30,486 nt of DNA from Christensenella sp. UBA7102 (lineage in GTDB: Bacteria > Bacillota > Clostridia > Christensenellales > UBA1750), in contig DKYK01000022.1 of the NCBI GenBank assembly GCA_002492415.1, positions 81,488 to 111,973 on the forward strand, in the 5' to 3' direction. The translations under genes were made by a program, and so were the position numbers. This document shows, piece by piece, positions 1 to 7,839 of the stretch (its first letter is position 1; every line of letters begins with the position of its first letter). The notes below the pieces were generated by a model, which saw nothing but the letters and a program-made list of their open reading frames with translations, did not search any database and was not told where the DNA came from.

Positions 1-1
1 C

Positions 2-796
2 GGCTCGGGCAAGACCACCATCGGACGCGCCATTATTCGCATCCACCCCACGGCGGACGGCAAAATCATCTACCGCGGCCAACAGATCAATGGAAAGATT
101 TCCAAGGAGCTGGATCGGGAGGTCACTCGCAAGCTGCAGATGATCTTTCAGGACCCTATGGCTTCGCTCAACGAGCGCGCCAAAGTGGATTACATCATCT
201 CCGAGGGTCTCTACAATTTGGGTGGTATCTCCGCAGCAGAGCGCAAGGAGCGCGTGCAGAAAGCGCTTGCGGACGTGGGCCTGCTGCCCGAGTTTGCCAG
301 CCGGTTCCCACACGAGTTCTCCGGCGGCCAGCGTCAGCGCATCGGTATCGCGCGCGCCCTGATTATGGAGCCAGAATTCATCATCGCAGACGAGCCGATT
401 TCCGCGCTGGACGTGTCCATTCGCGCGCAGGTGCTGAATTTGCTGGCACAGCTGCAGAAGGAACGCGGGCTGACGTATCTGTTCATCTCACACGACCTGT
501 CCGTGATGCGCTTCATCTGCGACCGCGTGGCGGTGATCCATAAAGGGCTGCTGGTGGAGCTGGCCGAATGCGAGAAGCTGTTCGCCCATCCATTGCATCC
601 CTATACCCGTGCACTGCTGTCCGCCATCCCGCAGCCTGACCCCATTCATGAGCGCAACAAGAAGCTGGAGATCTATGATCCCAGCGCGCACGACTACTCG
701 ACGGATAAGCCTGTATGGGAAGAGATTGAAGAAGGGCATTTTGTGCTGGGCAACCAGAAGGAGCTGGCCGAGTATCGCTTAAGAATTGCCGATTGA
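2..796 (+). CDS. Oligopeptide/dipeptide ABC transporter ATP-binding protein (DppF/OppF/YkfD-like), 5'-truncated by window
   Basis: This is the C-terminal 264 residues of an ATP-binding subunit that powers peptide import at the inner face of the membrane. The reading frame is open from base 2 and begins inside the Walker A motif (GSGKTT). A Q-loop (MIFQDPMASLN) follows, then the ABC signature (FSGGQRQRIGIARAL) near visible residue 107, Walker B (IIADEPISALD) and the switch histidine (FISHDLSVM). The tail carries the oligopeptide-family HPYTRALLSAIP segment typical of DppF/OppF. The true start lies upstream of the window, so any transport partners are also outside. It ends 47 bases before a strong terminator and is followed by murein-peptide hydrolases, which suggests murein peptides as substrate; that specificity is inference. 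Confidence 0.93.
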   Translation, partial: GSGKTTIGRAIIRIHPTADGKIIYRGQQINGKISKELDREVTRKLQMIFQDPMASLNERAKVDYIISEGLYNLGGISAAERKERVQKALADVGLLPEFASRFPHEFSGGQRQRIGIARALIMEPEFIIADEPISALDVSIRAQVLNLLAQLQKERGLTYLFISHDLSVMRFICDRVAVIHKGLLVELAECEKLFAHPLHPYTRALLSAIPQPDPIHERNKKLEIYDPSAHDYSTDKPVWEEIEEGHFVLGNQKELAEYRLRIAD

Positions 797-843
797 GAGT
801 GTGAGCGCTGTATACTGCAGGTCAAATACATCGGCTGAATACG

Positions 844-892
844 AAAAAGGAACGTCCGAATGACTGCCATTCAGATCGGACGTTCCTTTTTA
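844..892 (+). terminator. Intrinsic terminator after the ABC ATPase gene
   Basis: A perfect 16-bp inverted repeat (844-859 with 876-891) has arms ending in AAAAA and TTTTT. The 16-base loop can itself pair GAATG with CATTC. The 3' arm finishes in a T run. The A-rich 5' flank means it could also stop transcription from the other side. Confidence 0.9.
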
Positions 893-921
893 TTGACAGC
901 ACTCATGGCGTGTTGTAAAAT
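893..921 (+). promoter_or_regulatory. Sigma-A-type promoter for the ldcA-led hydrolase operon
   Basis: A consensus -35 TTGACA (893-898) is followed after 17 bases by the -10 box TAAAAT (916-921). The -35 box starts two bases after the T run of the preceding terminator, so the hydrolase genes appear to be transcribed independently of the transporter gene. The predicted leader before the ATG at 980 is about 50 bases. Confidence 0.8.
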
Positions 922-979
922 CAAAGCAGAAAAACGGCTGAATTTGTATGGAAAACCAAGAGACAAGGCGAGGAGAAGC

Positions 980-1903
980 ATGAAAAAACTGATTATACCC
1001 GAACCGCTGAAGCCGGGCGACCGCGTAGCGCTGATCGCACCGTCGGGGCCGCTGCCAGAGGGAAGGGTGGAAAGAGCCGTGCGCGCTGTGGAGGCGTTGG
1101 GGCTGAAGCCCGCAGTCTATCCCAGCGTTCGAAGCCGACATGGATACCTGGCCGGCGGAGACGAACTCCGTGCGGCAGATGTGGGCAACGCTTTTACCGA
1201 TCCGTCGGTGCGTGGCGTACTCTGTGCGCGCGGCGGTTATGGCGCGCAAAGACTGCATCGGCGCATCGACTGGGAGGCTGTGCGCCGCAACCCCAAGGTA
1301 TTTTTAGGCTATAGCGACGTGACCTACCTGCATGCGGTGATGAATCAGTGGTTTGTCACATACCATGCGCCCATGCCCTCCACAGAGTGGTACCATGGGC
1401 TGGACGACTACACGGCGCGATGGGTGCGCACGGCGCTGTTCGGCGGGCAATGGGGCGAGCTGCCCAACTGCGAAGGCAGGTCGCGCCACACGCTCTCGCC
1501 TGGGCGGGCCGCGGGCAGGCTGGTGGGCGGTAATCTCTCACTGGTATCCTCGGCATTGGGTACGCCCTATGCGCTGGATGCGCGCGATTGCATACTGTTC
1601 CTGGAGGACGTGGGTGAGCAGCCTTACCGCATTGACGGCATGCTCAACCATCTGGTGCAGTCGGGTGCGCTGGACGGCTGTCGCGGCGTGATTTTGGGAT
1701 ACTTTACCGACTGTGCGGCGGAAAAACCTGACGAGAGCCTGACGCTTCGGCAGATCTTTGCAGAGCTGCTGGGGCCGCTGGGGATACCGGTGCTGACGGA
1801 CGTCACCTGTGGGCACGAAGAGCCGACGCTCTCGCTGCCGCTGGGACGCATATGTGAGCTGGACGCGGACAAGCAGACCATACGGATATTGGAGGAGAAC
1901 TAA
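980..1903 (+). CDS. ldcA: LD-carboxypeptidase (muramoyltetrapeptide carboxypeptidase, peptidase S66)
   Basis: This 307-residue enzyme should remove the terminal D-Ala from murein tetrapeptides in the cytoplasm during cell-wall recycling. The family hallmarks are visible: APSGP near the N-terminus, LCARGGYG at 81-88, the nucleophile Ser112 in FLGYSDVT, Glu209 in LFLEDVGEQPYRIDG, and His279 in a C-terminal GHEEPTLSLPLG, forming the S66 Ser-Glu-His triad. Length is normal and no signal peptide is present. The frame is open upstream to 860, but the ATG at 980 is chosen because AGGAG (971-975) precedes it and MKKLIIPEPLKPGDRVALIAPSG matches the family's usual N-terminus. The homologue in Bacillus is ykfA. 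The next gene starts two bases after its stop. Confidence 0.92.
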   Translation: MKKLIIPEPLKPGDRVALIAPSGPLPEGRVERAVRAVEALGLKPAVYPSVRSRHGYLAGGDELRAADVGNAFTDPSVRGVLCARGGYGAQRLHRRIDWEAVRRNPKVFLGYSDVTYLHAVMNQWFVTYHAPMPSTEWYHGLDDYTARWVRTALFGGQWGELPNCEGRSRHTLSPGRAAGRLVGGNLSLVSSALGTPYALDARDCILFLEDVGEQPYRIDGMLNHLVQSGALDGCRGVILGYFTDCAAEKPDESLTLRQIFAELLGPLGIPVLTDVTCGHEEPTLSLPLGRICELDADKQTIRILEEN

Positions 1904-1904
1904 T

Positions 1905-2675
1905 ATGGATTGGCAGCAGCAGGTACTGGATGAATTGGAGAGCGCACAGGCGCAGGTCACGGCGCTGATGGTTAACGCGGACACGGGTGAAGCGATGATC
2001 AATCTGGACATGGAAAAACCCGTGATATCGGCGTCCACCATCAAGGTGGCCATCATGCTGCACGCGTTGGAGCGCGTAGAGCAGGGCACCCTGACGCTGG
2101 ATCAGCAGCTGTTCATCCCGGCAAGCGAGATCCTTCCCGACACCACGGTGTTTGAGTACGGCGCGCAGAGCATGTCGCTGGATGAGCTCATCCGCTGGAT
2201 GATCATTGAATCGGACAACACGGCGACGAACGCGCTGATACGCCTGCTGGGAATGGACCGTATCAACGAATACTGTCAGTGGCTGGGCCTGACCGCCACG
2301 CGCGTCGAGCGGCTGATGCTGGATTTTGACGCGATGGAGCGTGGCCTGAACAACTATACCAGCGCCAAGGATCAGTGCAATATGTTCCTTGCGCTCTATC
2401 ATCACAGCATACTCACCCCCGAGCTGTGTGCCTGGGCAATAGACGTACTGCAGGGCCAGCGCCACAAAGCGGATTTCCTGCGCTACATTCCGGAGAACAT
2501 CCGGGTAGCGCATAAGACGGGAAGCCTGGATAACCTCGACCACGACAGTGGAATTTTCCTGCTGGATGACATCCATTTTTATCTGGGCGTGTTCGTCTCC
2601 GACGCGCCGTCCAACGCCTATGCACAGCAGCTGCTGGGACGCGTGGGCAAGATGGTCTACGACGAGTTCAAGTAA
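1905..2675 (+). CDS. Class A beta-lactamase-fold serine hydrolase, no signal peptide
   Basis: This 256-residue protein carries the three active-site motifs of the serine beta-lactamase/D,D-peptidase fold: SxxK as Ser44-Thr-Ile-Lys47, SDN at 103-105, and KTG at 204-206 in a VAHKTGSLDN context. There is no export signal, so it should act in the cytoplasm, unlike true penicillinases. The omega-loop region reads DFDAMERGLNNYTSAKD. Glu145 could sit where class A Glu166 does (ExxLN spacing), but the loop is much shorter than in real beta-lactamases, so deacylation chemistry is uncertain. It uses GGAGG (1891-1895) inside the end of ldcA. Position between an LD-carboxypeptidase and an NlpC/P60 enzyme suggests a peptidase or amidase on murein fragments. 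That substrate is inference, not family knowledge. Confidence 0.85.
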   Translation: MDWQQQVLDELESAQAQVTALMVNADTGEAMINLDMEKPVISASTIKVAIMLHALERVEQGTLTLDQQLFIPASEILPDTTVFEYGAQSMSLDELIRWMIIESDNTATNALIRLLGMDRINEYCQWLGLTATRVERLMLDFDAMERGLNNYTSAKDQCNMFLALYHHSILTPELCAWAIDVLQGQRHKADFLRYIPENIRVAHKTGSLDNLDHDSGIFLLDDIHFYLGVFVSDAPSNAYAQQLLGRVGKMVYDEFK

Positions 2676-2687
2676 GGAGGGCGGCAG

Positions 2688-3503
2688 ATGCTTGCGATCA
2701 TTCAAACCGGTATCGCACCGCTGATGACGCAGCCCACCGCCGCCTGTGAGTGCGCGGACGAGGCGCTCTACGGCATGCGGGTAAGCGTAATGGAGCGGGC
2801 GGGCGACTGGGTGCGTGTGCGTACGCATTACGGCTACGATGGCTGGGTGAACGCCGCGTACCTGATGGAGCATGAGGGACGCGTTGCTGCGTTTGACGCG
2901 GCGGAAAAGCGCGTGGTGCTGCGTCCGTTCATCGACCTGATGCACGAGCCCAAGGTGCAATCCTGGCCGCTGTGCTCCGTTCCGCGCGGCGCGGTGCTGG
3001 CGGTGACGGGGAAGGAGAGTGAGCGCCACTGGGTACAGGTGATGCTCTGCGACGGGCGGCTTGCCTGGACGCGCGGCACCAATCTGGGGCCATATCTCAC
3101 CTCCTGGAAGAAAGAGGATGAGGCCGCTTTGCGCCGCATCTTTGTGGATAACGCGATGGCCTATCTGGGTACGCAGTACCGCTGGGGCGGCAAGACACCG
3201 CTGGGTATCGATTGTTCCGGCCTGTGCTCGATGGCCTATCTGATGGCCGGGGTGGTCATTCATCGCGACGCCTCCATTCAGCCGGAATTCTGCATGCACA
3301 AGATCGACTACAAGGACATCCAAATGGGGGATTTGATGTTCTTCCCTGGGCATGTGGCGATGTACATCGAGGACGGCAGGTTTATCCATTCCACATCGCA
3401 TGTCGGCGATGAAGGCGTGGTGCTGGCCACGCTCGATCCCCACGATCCCGCTTGCCGCAAGGATTTGTTGGAGACAATGAAATACTGTGGGAGCATATTT
3501 TGA
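2688..3503 (+). CDS. SH3b-NlpC/P60 endopeptidase, YkfC-like (gamma-D-glutamyl-diamino acid endopeptidase)
   Basis: A 271-residue cysteine peptidase likely to cut the D-Glu to diamino-acid bond of free murein peptides. Two bacterial SH3-type segments occupy about residues 5-60 and 75-138. The NlpC/P60 domain spans about 145-260, with nucleophile Cys176 in GIDCSGLC, His222 in PGHVAMYI and His234 in RFIHSTS. As in Bacillus YkfC, there is a double SH3 module and a C-terminal catalytic domain. No signal peptide is present, so a cytoplasmic recycling role fits better than wall remodelling. The start at 2688 follows a strong AAGGAGG (2674-2680). The stop codon overlaps the next gene's ATG by one base (TGATG), indicating translational coupling. 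Confidence 0.9.
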   Translation: MLAIIQTGIAPLMTQPTAACECADEALYGMRVSVMERAGDWVRVRTHYGYDGWVNAAYLMEHEGRVAAFDAAEKRVVLRPFIDLMHEPKVQSWPLCSVPRGAVLAVTGKESERHWVQVMLCDGRLAWTRGTNLGPYLTSWKKEDEAALRRIFVDNAMAYLGTQYRWGGKTPLGIDCSGLCSMAYLMAGVVIHRDASIQPEFCMHKIDYKDIQMGDLMFFPGHVAMYIEDGRFIHSTSHVGDEGVVLATLDPHDPACRKDLLETMKYCGSIF

Positions 3504-5125
3504 TGGAACGCATATTCTATAATGCAAGATTGCACGCGCGCAGCGGCGTACTGCCGCAGACGGCGCTTGCGGTGGAGAGGGGCCGCATCTGCGCACTGGA
3601 TTCGGATGAAGCGCTTCTCGCCCACGCGGAGAAGGGCACGGAGTGCGTAGACCTTGGAGGGCGCACGGTATACGCGGGCTTTGCCGATACGCACATGCAC
3701 CTGCTGCACTTTGGCGTGACGCTGACCGAGGCGGAGCTCAAGGACGCGCGCTCTGTGGAGGAAGTTAAGCGCATCATCCGCGAATTTATCGATAAAAACC
3801 ATGTTCCAGCGGGTACAGCGGTGTACGCGCACGGCTGGAACCAGGACCTGTTTGACGACCGCCATATCCCAACGCGACAGGATCTGGACGAGGTGTCCAT
3901 GGAGCACCCTATCGTCGCCTCGCGCATCTGTGGACATCTGGCAACAGGAAATACCGCCGCGCTTGCGCACTTTGACATCACGGCGCAGACGCGCGTGCCC
4001 GGCGGCGAGGTACTGCTGGACAAAAACGGCGTCCCCAACGGCGTGCTGACGGAGAACGCCGTCAATCTGTTCTACCAAAGCGGTAGCGACGTGCCCGTGG
4101 AGCGCGTAATGGACATCTTGCGCACCTCCAGCGCCTACGCAGCCTCGCGCGGTATTACCAGCGTACATTCGGATGACCTTCATGCCATGACGGGTTGCTC
4201 CGCGCAGACGGTGATCGAAGCGTATCGCCGCCTTGCGGAGGCGGATGAGCTGTCCGTGCGCGTCAACGAGCAATGCCAGCTGCTGAACGACGATGAGTTC
4301 AACTGGTTTTTTGACGCAGGCTACGGTGTGTGCAAGACTTTCGGCACATTCAGGCTCAACAGCCGCAAGATTATTGCCGACGGATCACTGGGTGGTCACA
4401 CGGCTTACCTGCGCGAGCCTTATGCCGATGACCCGGTTACTTGCGGCGTTTTGTGCTACACCGCACAGGAGTTGGATAAAATGGTGCTGCAGGCGCACGA
4501 GCGCAACGTGCCTGTGGCCGTGCACGCCATCGGCGACAGGGCGATGGAACTGGTGCTGGACGCCATCGAAAAGGCGCAGAAGGCGCGACCCGACCTGCAT
4601 CCCCGCCACGGTGTGGTGCATTGTCAGATTACCGACGAGGGATTGCTGGACCGGTTCCGCAATCTGGGCGTGCAGGCATACGTGCAGCCCGTGTTCCTGG
4701 AATATGATGCGCACATCGCTACGGCGCGCGTGGGCGAGAGACTTGCGGCCACCAGCTACAACTGGAAGTCGCTGCTTGAGCGCGGCGTCAATGTCTCCGG
4801 CGGGTCGGATTGCCCGGTGGAGAGCATGGACAGCCTGCCCAACCTCTACTGCGCGATGACGCGCATGGATTTTGAAGGAAAGCCAGAGGGAGGCTTCCAT
4901 CCGGAACAGAACCTGACCGCACAGCAGGCGTTGGAGTTGTTTACCTGCAACGCGGCTGCGGCCAGCGGCGACGAGGATCATCGGGGGGACCTGCGCGTAG
5001 GCTTTGACGCGGACCTTACGATACTGGAGCGCGATTTCTTCGACGTGCCTGCAAGACAGGTCAAGGATATTCCCGTCTATATGACGGTGATGAACGGAAA
5101 AATCCGCTACCGCGCGGGTGCATAA
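3503..5125 (+). CDS. YtcJ-type metal-dependent amidohydrolase (Amidohydro_3)
   Basis: A 540-residue TIM-barrel amidohydrolase of the YtcJ/COG1574 type. Metal-ligand motif DTHMH has His64 and His66. Other family marks are the IIADGSLGGHTAYLREPY segment, AVHAIGDRAMELVLD, VVHCQIT and SGGSDCPVE, and the C-terminal segment returns to the beta-sandwich (DLTILERDFFDVP). The length is typical of the family. The frame is open upstream to 3452, but the ATG at 3503 overlapping the previous stop (TGATG) is preferred since MERIFYNARL matches usual N-termini. The substrate is unknown: characterised relatives act on N-substituted amides. Tight coupling to the YkfC-like gene suggests a product or side product of murein-peptide breakdown, which is inference. 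Confidence 0.9.
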   Translation: MERIFYNARLHARSGVLPQTALAVERGRICALDSDEALLAHAEKGTECVDLGGRTVYAGFADTHMHLLHFGVTLTEAELKDARSVEEVKRIIREFIDKNHVPAGTAVYAHGWNQDLFDDRHIPTRQDLDEVSMEHPIVASRICGHLATGNTAALAHFDITAQTRVPGGEVLLDKNGVPNGVLTENAVNLFYQSGSDVPVERVMDILRTSSAYAASRGITSVHSDDLHAMTGCSAQTVIEAYRRLAEADELSVRVNEQCQLLNDDEFNWFFDAGYGVCKTFGTFRLNSRKIIADGSLGGHTAYLREPYADDPVTCGVLCYTAQELDKMVLQAHERNVPVAVHAIGDRAMELVLDAIEKAQKARPDLHPRHGVVHCQITDEGLLDRFRNLGVQAYVQPVFLEYDAHIATARVGERLAATSYNWKSLLERGVNVSGGSDCPVESMDSLPNLYCAMTRMDFEGKPEGGFHPEQNLTAQQALELFTCNAAAASGDEDHRGDLRVGFDADLTILERDFFDVPARQVKDIPVYMTVMNGKIRYRAGA

Positions 5126-5185
5126 AACCAGGGCGTTGCAGCATACGCATAGAGCAAAACCACTACGAGATGGAGGAACTGCCCT

Positions 5186-6013
5186 ATGCGCAAGCTGCAA
5201 AGCCCCTTTTTTTCGCAGGCGGCCGATTGGCTGGGCAGGCATCTGCAGACCATTACACAGGCCTGCCTGGTGCTCTGCCTGGCGCTGATCTCCGTCGCCT
5301 ACATCCGCTTGTTCAATCCTACGGCCTTCGAGAGCGCATTCTCGCCCGCGAGCCGCCCGCTGCCGGTGTACAATGTCAGCACTGAGGAAAAGAAGGTCGC
5401 CATCTCCTTTGACGCGGCATGGGGTGAGGAAAAAACCGACGAGATCCTGAAAATATTGGAGGAACACAACGTCAAGACCACGTTTTTCCTGGTGGGCTAC
5501 TGGGTGGATAAGTATCCTGAGCGCGTCAAGCAGATCTATGACGCGGGGCATGAGATCGGTAACCATTCCAATACCCATCCGCACATGAGCGAATTGAGCA
5601 ACGAGCAGATCGCACAGGAGTTATCCACGCTGTCGAAGAAGGTTGAGGCCATTACCGGGACAGCAACTACGCTTTTCCGCCCGCCTTATGGCGACTACGA
5701 CGATCAAGTGGTGTTGCAGGCGCGCAAAGACGGCTATGAGGTCATCCAATGGAATGTGGATTCGCTGGACTGGAAAAACCTGGGCGTCGATCCCATGATC
5801 AAGCAGGTGACCAAGGAGATCAACCCCGGTGACATCATACTGTTCCACAACAACTCGCAGTACATCACCCAGGCGCTGCCCACAATACTGGACTATATCC
5901 AGTCACAAGGCTATGAGATCGTGCCCGTCTCTCAACTCGTGCTCAAAGGCGAATACTGGATTGATCATACGGGCTGCCAGCATGCCGGAAATGCGGGTGA
6001 TGCAAATGGATAA
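5186..6013 (+). CDS. Membrane-anchored polysaccharide (peptidoglycan) deacetylase, NodB/PdaB-like
   Basis: A 275-residue protein with one N-terminal hydrophobic segment (about 23-42) acting as signal anchor, placing the catalytic domain outside the membrane. The NodB domain starts near residue 66: the first motif is SFDAAWGEEKTDEI (the FDAAW variant common in sporulation-associated PdaB-type proteins in place of TFDDG), then the metal-binding HSNTHPHM, then RPPYGDYDDQV and DSLDWKN, ending with a GDIILFH motif. It likely removes acetyl groups from peptidoglycan sugars. The start uses GGAGG at 5172-5176 with 9-base spacing. The 60-base gap to the amidohydrolase holds no clear terminator, so read-through from the hydrolase operon is possible. 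Its 3' end overlaps the next gene. Confidence 0.9.
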   Translation: MRKLQSPFFSQAADWLGRHLQTITQACLVLCLALISVAYIRLFNPTAFESAFSPASRPLPVYNVSTEEKKVAISFDAAWGEEKTDEILKILEEHNVKTTFFLVGYWVDKYPERVKQIYDAGHEIGNHSNTHPHMSELSNEQIAQELSTLSKKVEAITGTATTLFRPPYGDYDDQVVLQARKDGYEVIQWNVDSLDWKNLGVDPMIKQVTKEINPGDIILFHNNSQYITQALPTILDYIQSQGYEIVPVSQLVLKGEYWIDHTGCQHAGNAGDANG

Positions 6014-6593
6014 CGCCGCCCAGCTCAGTGGAGAGATTGTATCCCCTCCGGTATTTTCCCATGAGAGCCATGGCATGCGGCTGTACCAATGCCGCATTGC
6101 GGTGCCGCGGCTATCCGGTGTGCAGGACACCGTGGTGCTGCTCGTGCCCGAGGCGCTGGTGGAGCGCATGCAGGGAACCGTGCACGTACGCGGTCAGCTG
6201 CGCGGTTACACGCGTCAGGATGCGGATAAGCGCCGGCTCAAGTTGATGGTGTTGGTGCGCGCGCTGGATCGCGAAGCACTGCAGGAAAACAATTTGATCG
6301 AGCTGACCGGAGAGCTTGCGCGCGAGGTCTATTACCGCAGGACGCCGCTGGGCCGCGAGATTGCCGACCTGATGCTCAAGGTGTCCCGGCCCTATACCGG
6401 TACCGATTATATCCCCTGTGTAGTGTGGGGGCGATGCGCAAGGTTCTGCTCACACCTAAGAAAAGGCGCCAGGCTCAAGGTTTCCGGGCGCATGCAGAGC
6501 CGGGAGTACGTAAAGCTCACCGAGAATGGAGAGGAAAAGCGCACCGCCTATGAACTGTCCATCGGCAAGCTGACGGTGTTGGATAAAAAGTAG
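6000..6593 (+). CDS. Single-stranded DNA-binding protein-like, two tandem OB folds
   Basis: About 197 residues. The C-terminal half reads as an SSB domain: LTGELAREVYYRRTPLG, IADLMLKVSRPY, YIPCVVWGRCARFCSHLRKGARLKVSGRMQSREY and a final YELSIGKLTVL strand. The N-terminal half (AQLSGEIVSPPVFSHES, YQCRIAVPRLSGVQD, LLVPEALVERMQGTVHVRGQLRGY) looks like a second, diverged OB fold. There is no acidic DDDIPF-type tail, so it is unlikely to be the main replicative SSB. The start is uncertain: in-frame ATGs lie at 5982, 5991, 6000 and 6006, all overlapping the deacetylase end (6013). I chose 6000 because GGAA lies 9 bases upstream. It is the last gene before a terminator. Confidence 0.78.
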   Translation: MQMDNAAQLSGEIVSPPVFSHESHGMRLYQCRIAVPRLSGVQDTVVLLVPEALVERMQGTVHVRGQLRGYTRQDADKRRLKLMVLVRALDREALQENNLIELTGELAREVYYRRTPLGREIADLMLKVSRPYTGTDYIPCVVWGRCARFCSHLRKGARLKVSGRMQSREYVKLTENGEEKRTAYELSIGKLTVLDKK

Positions 6594-6606
6594 AGAACCC
6601 TGTACT

Positions 6607-6632
6607 GGCCCGCTTAGGCGGGTTATTTTTTT
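6607..6632 (+). terminator. Intrinsic terminator after the SSB-like gene
   Basis: A short GC stem CCCGC/GCGGG (6609-6613 with 6618-6622) with TTAG loop, extended by two G-U pairs, is followed by TTATTTTTTT. It separates the deacetylase/SSB-like pair from the FAH-led operon. Confidence 0.85.
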
Positions 6633-6669
6633 GTGTAAGCAACTTTTGCTATGCGAAAAGAGGTAAATG

Positions 6670-6678
6670 TGATACAAT
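6670..6678 (+). promoter_or_regulatory. Extended -10 promoter for the FAH-yerC-pcrA-ligA run
   Basis: TGATACAAT gives a TGn extension plus a good -10 box (TACAAT, 6673-6678). No convincing -35 box lies at 17 bases; TTGCTA at 6646-6651 is 21 bases away. The ATG of the FAH gene is 33 bases downstream of the -10 box. Confidence 0.6.
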
Positions 6679-6711
6679 AAAGAGTATAAAAAGATGGGGG
6701 GTTCTGCACAT

Positions 6712-7470
6712 ATGAAAATCGTGCGTGCAAAGTGGAACGAAGAGTGTTTTTATGCCGTGCTGGACGGCGACGTACTGCGCCCGCTCAAGGGTGAACCCTT
6801 TGAGCAGATTGTAGAGGATGGACGGCGCATTGCGCTTGAGAAGGCGCAGCTGCTCGCACCCTGCCGCCCGGGCAAGGTCGTGGCAGTGGGTCTAAATTAT
6901 TTAGATCACATCAAGGAAATGAACGATCCCATGCCCGACGAGCCGGTGATCTTCATCAAACCCGCCTCCGCCGTGATCGGGCCGGATGAGGCCATCGTCT
7001 GCCCGCGGCGTTCCAGCCGCGTGGATTATGAGGCGGAGCTTGCGGCGGTAATTGGTAAGCGCTGCAAGGGTGTGACCGCCGAAGAAGCGCCTGAATACAT
7101 ACTGGGCTACACTTGTCTCAACGACGTTACCGCCCGTGATCTTCAGCCCATCGACGGGCAGTGGACGCGCGCCAAGGGATTTGATACCTTTGCGCCCATT
7201 GGCCCGTGCATCGAGACGGAGCTGAACCCGAACCACGCGTCGATTCAGTCGAAGCTCAACGGTGAAGTCCGTCAGGACGGCAACACCTCTATGATGATGC
7301 GCTCGGTTAGCGAACTTGTGGCGTTTATCTCCGGCGTGATGACGCTGGAGCCGGGCGACGTGGTGACGACCGGCACCCCCGAGGGCGTCGGCCCTATGCA
7401 GCCGGGGGACACCGTGCAGGTCTGCATCGAGGGCATCGGCACGCTTTCCAATCCCGTAACGGCGGAATAA
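6712..7470 (+). CDS. Fumarylacetoacetate hydrolase (FAH) family protein, acylpyruvase-like
   Basis: A 252-residue FAH-fold enzyme. It has the short N-terminal lid, then VVAVGLNYLDHIKE, PVIFIKPASAVIGP, the metal-binding DYEAELAAVIGK (Glu107, Glu109), GYTCLNDVTARDLQ (Asp138), KGFDTFAPIGP and the closing TLEPGDVVTTGTPEGVGPMQPGD. These are the marks of the Mg-dependent acylpyruvate hydrolase/oxaloacetate decarboxylase branch; the exact substrate cannot be told from sequence. An in-frame ATG exists at 6694, but the GGGGGG at 6696-6701 serves as ribosome binding site for the ATG at 6712, whose product starts in the usual way. It appears to head an operon with yerC, pcrA and ligA; there is no obvious functional link to those DNA-metabolism genes. 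Confidence 0.9.
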   Translation: MKIVRAKWNEECFYAVLDGDVLRPLKGEPFEQIVEDGRRIALEKAQLLAPCRPGKVVAVGLNYLDHIKEMNDPMPDEPVIFIKPASAVIGPDEAIVCPRRSSRVDYEAELAAVIGKRCKGVTAEEAPEYILGYTCLNDVTARDLQPIDGQWTRAKGFDTFAPIGPCIETELNPNHASIQSKLNGEVRQDGNTSMMMRSVSELVAFISGVMTLEPGDVVTTGTPEGVGPMQPGDTVQVCIEGIGTLSNPVTAE

Positions 7471-7493
7471 ACGCGCACTGGGAGGTATGGATC

Positions 7494-7832
7494 ATGTATC
7501 AATCTAAGCTGAGCAACCAACAGATCGACCATCTGTTTGAGGCGATCCTGACGCTGGAGACGGTGGAGGACTGTTACCGCTTTTTTGAGGATCTGTGTAC
7601 CATACACGAGCTGCAGTCGCTGGCACAGCGCATGGAGGTTGCCCGGCAGCTCGATGAAAAAAAGACCTATAGCCTCATTGCGGAGGATACCGGCGCGTCC
7701 ACGGCTACCATAAGCCGGGTGTCCCGGTGCTTGGTCTATGGCGCGGACGGCTACCGCAGGGCGCTGGATCGCATCAAGGAAAAGAATGCGCAGGCGGACG
7801 CACAGCAGGCGCCCGCGCAGGACGAGGAGTAA
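7494..7832 (+). CDS. yerC: YerC/YecD family TrpR-like transcriptional regulator
   Basis: A 112-residue helical protein. The N-terminal two thirds match the TrpR-like YerC/YecD family: FFEDLCTIHELQSLAQRMEVARQL followed by a helix-turn-helix, TYSLIAEDTGASTATISRVSRCL (about residues 60-82). The C-terminus is a low-complexity Gln/Ala/Glu tail. The start at 7494 has GGGAGG (7480-7485) upstream. In Bacillus the homologue also sits just upstream of pcrB-pcrA-ligA, so the neighbourhood is conserved. The operator and effector are unknown. The next gene starts 7 bases after the stop. Confidence 0.92.
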   Translation: MYQSKLSNQQIDHLFEAILTLETVEDCYRFFEDLCTIHELQSLAQRMEVARQLDEKKTYSLIAEDTGASTATISRVSRCLVYGADGYRRALDRIKEKNAQADAQQAPAQDEE

Positions 7833-7839
7833 GCAGAGA

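Noticed and set aside
860..979. N-terminal extension of the LD-carboxypeptidase from the ATG at 860
   Set aside because: The extension is encoded by the terminator loop and promoter; the ATG at 980 has the ribosome binding site and fits the family N-terminus.
1803..3596. 597-codon open frame on the minus strand across the hydrolase genes
   Set aside because: It is a GC-rich shadow frame opposite three well-supported plus-strand genes. Its product is His/Arg/Gln-rich with no recognisable domain and no ribosome binding site.
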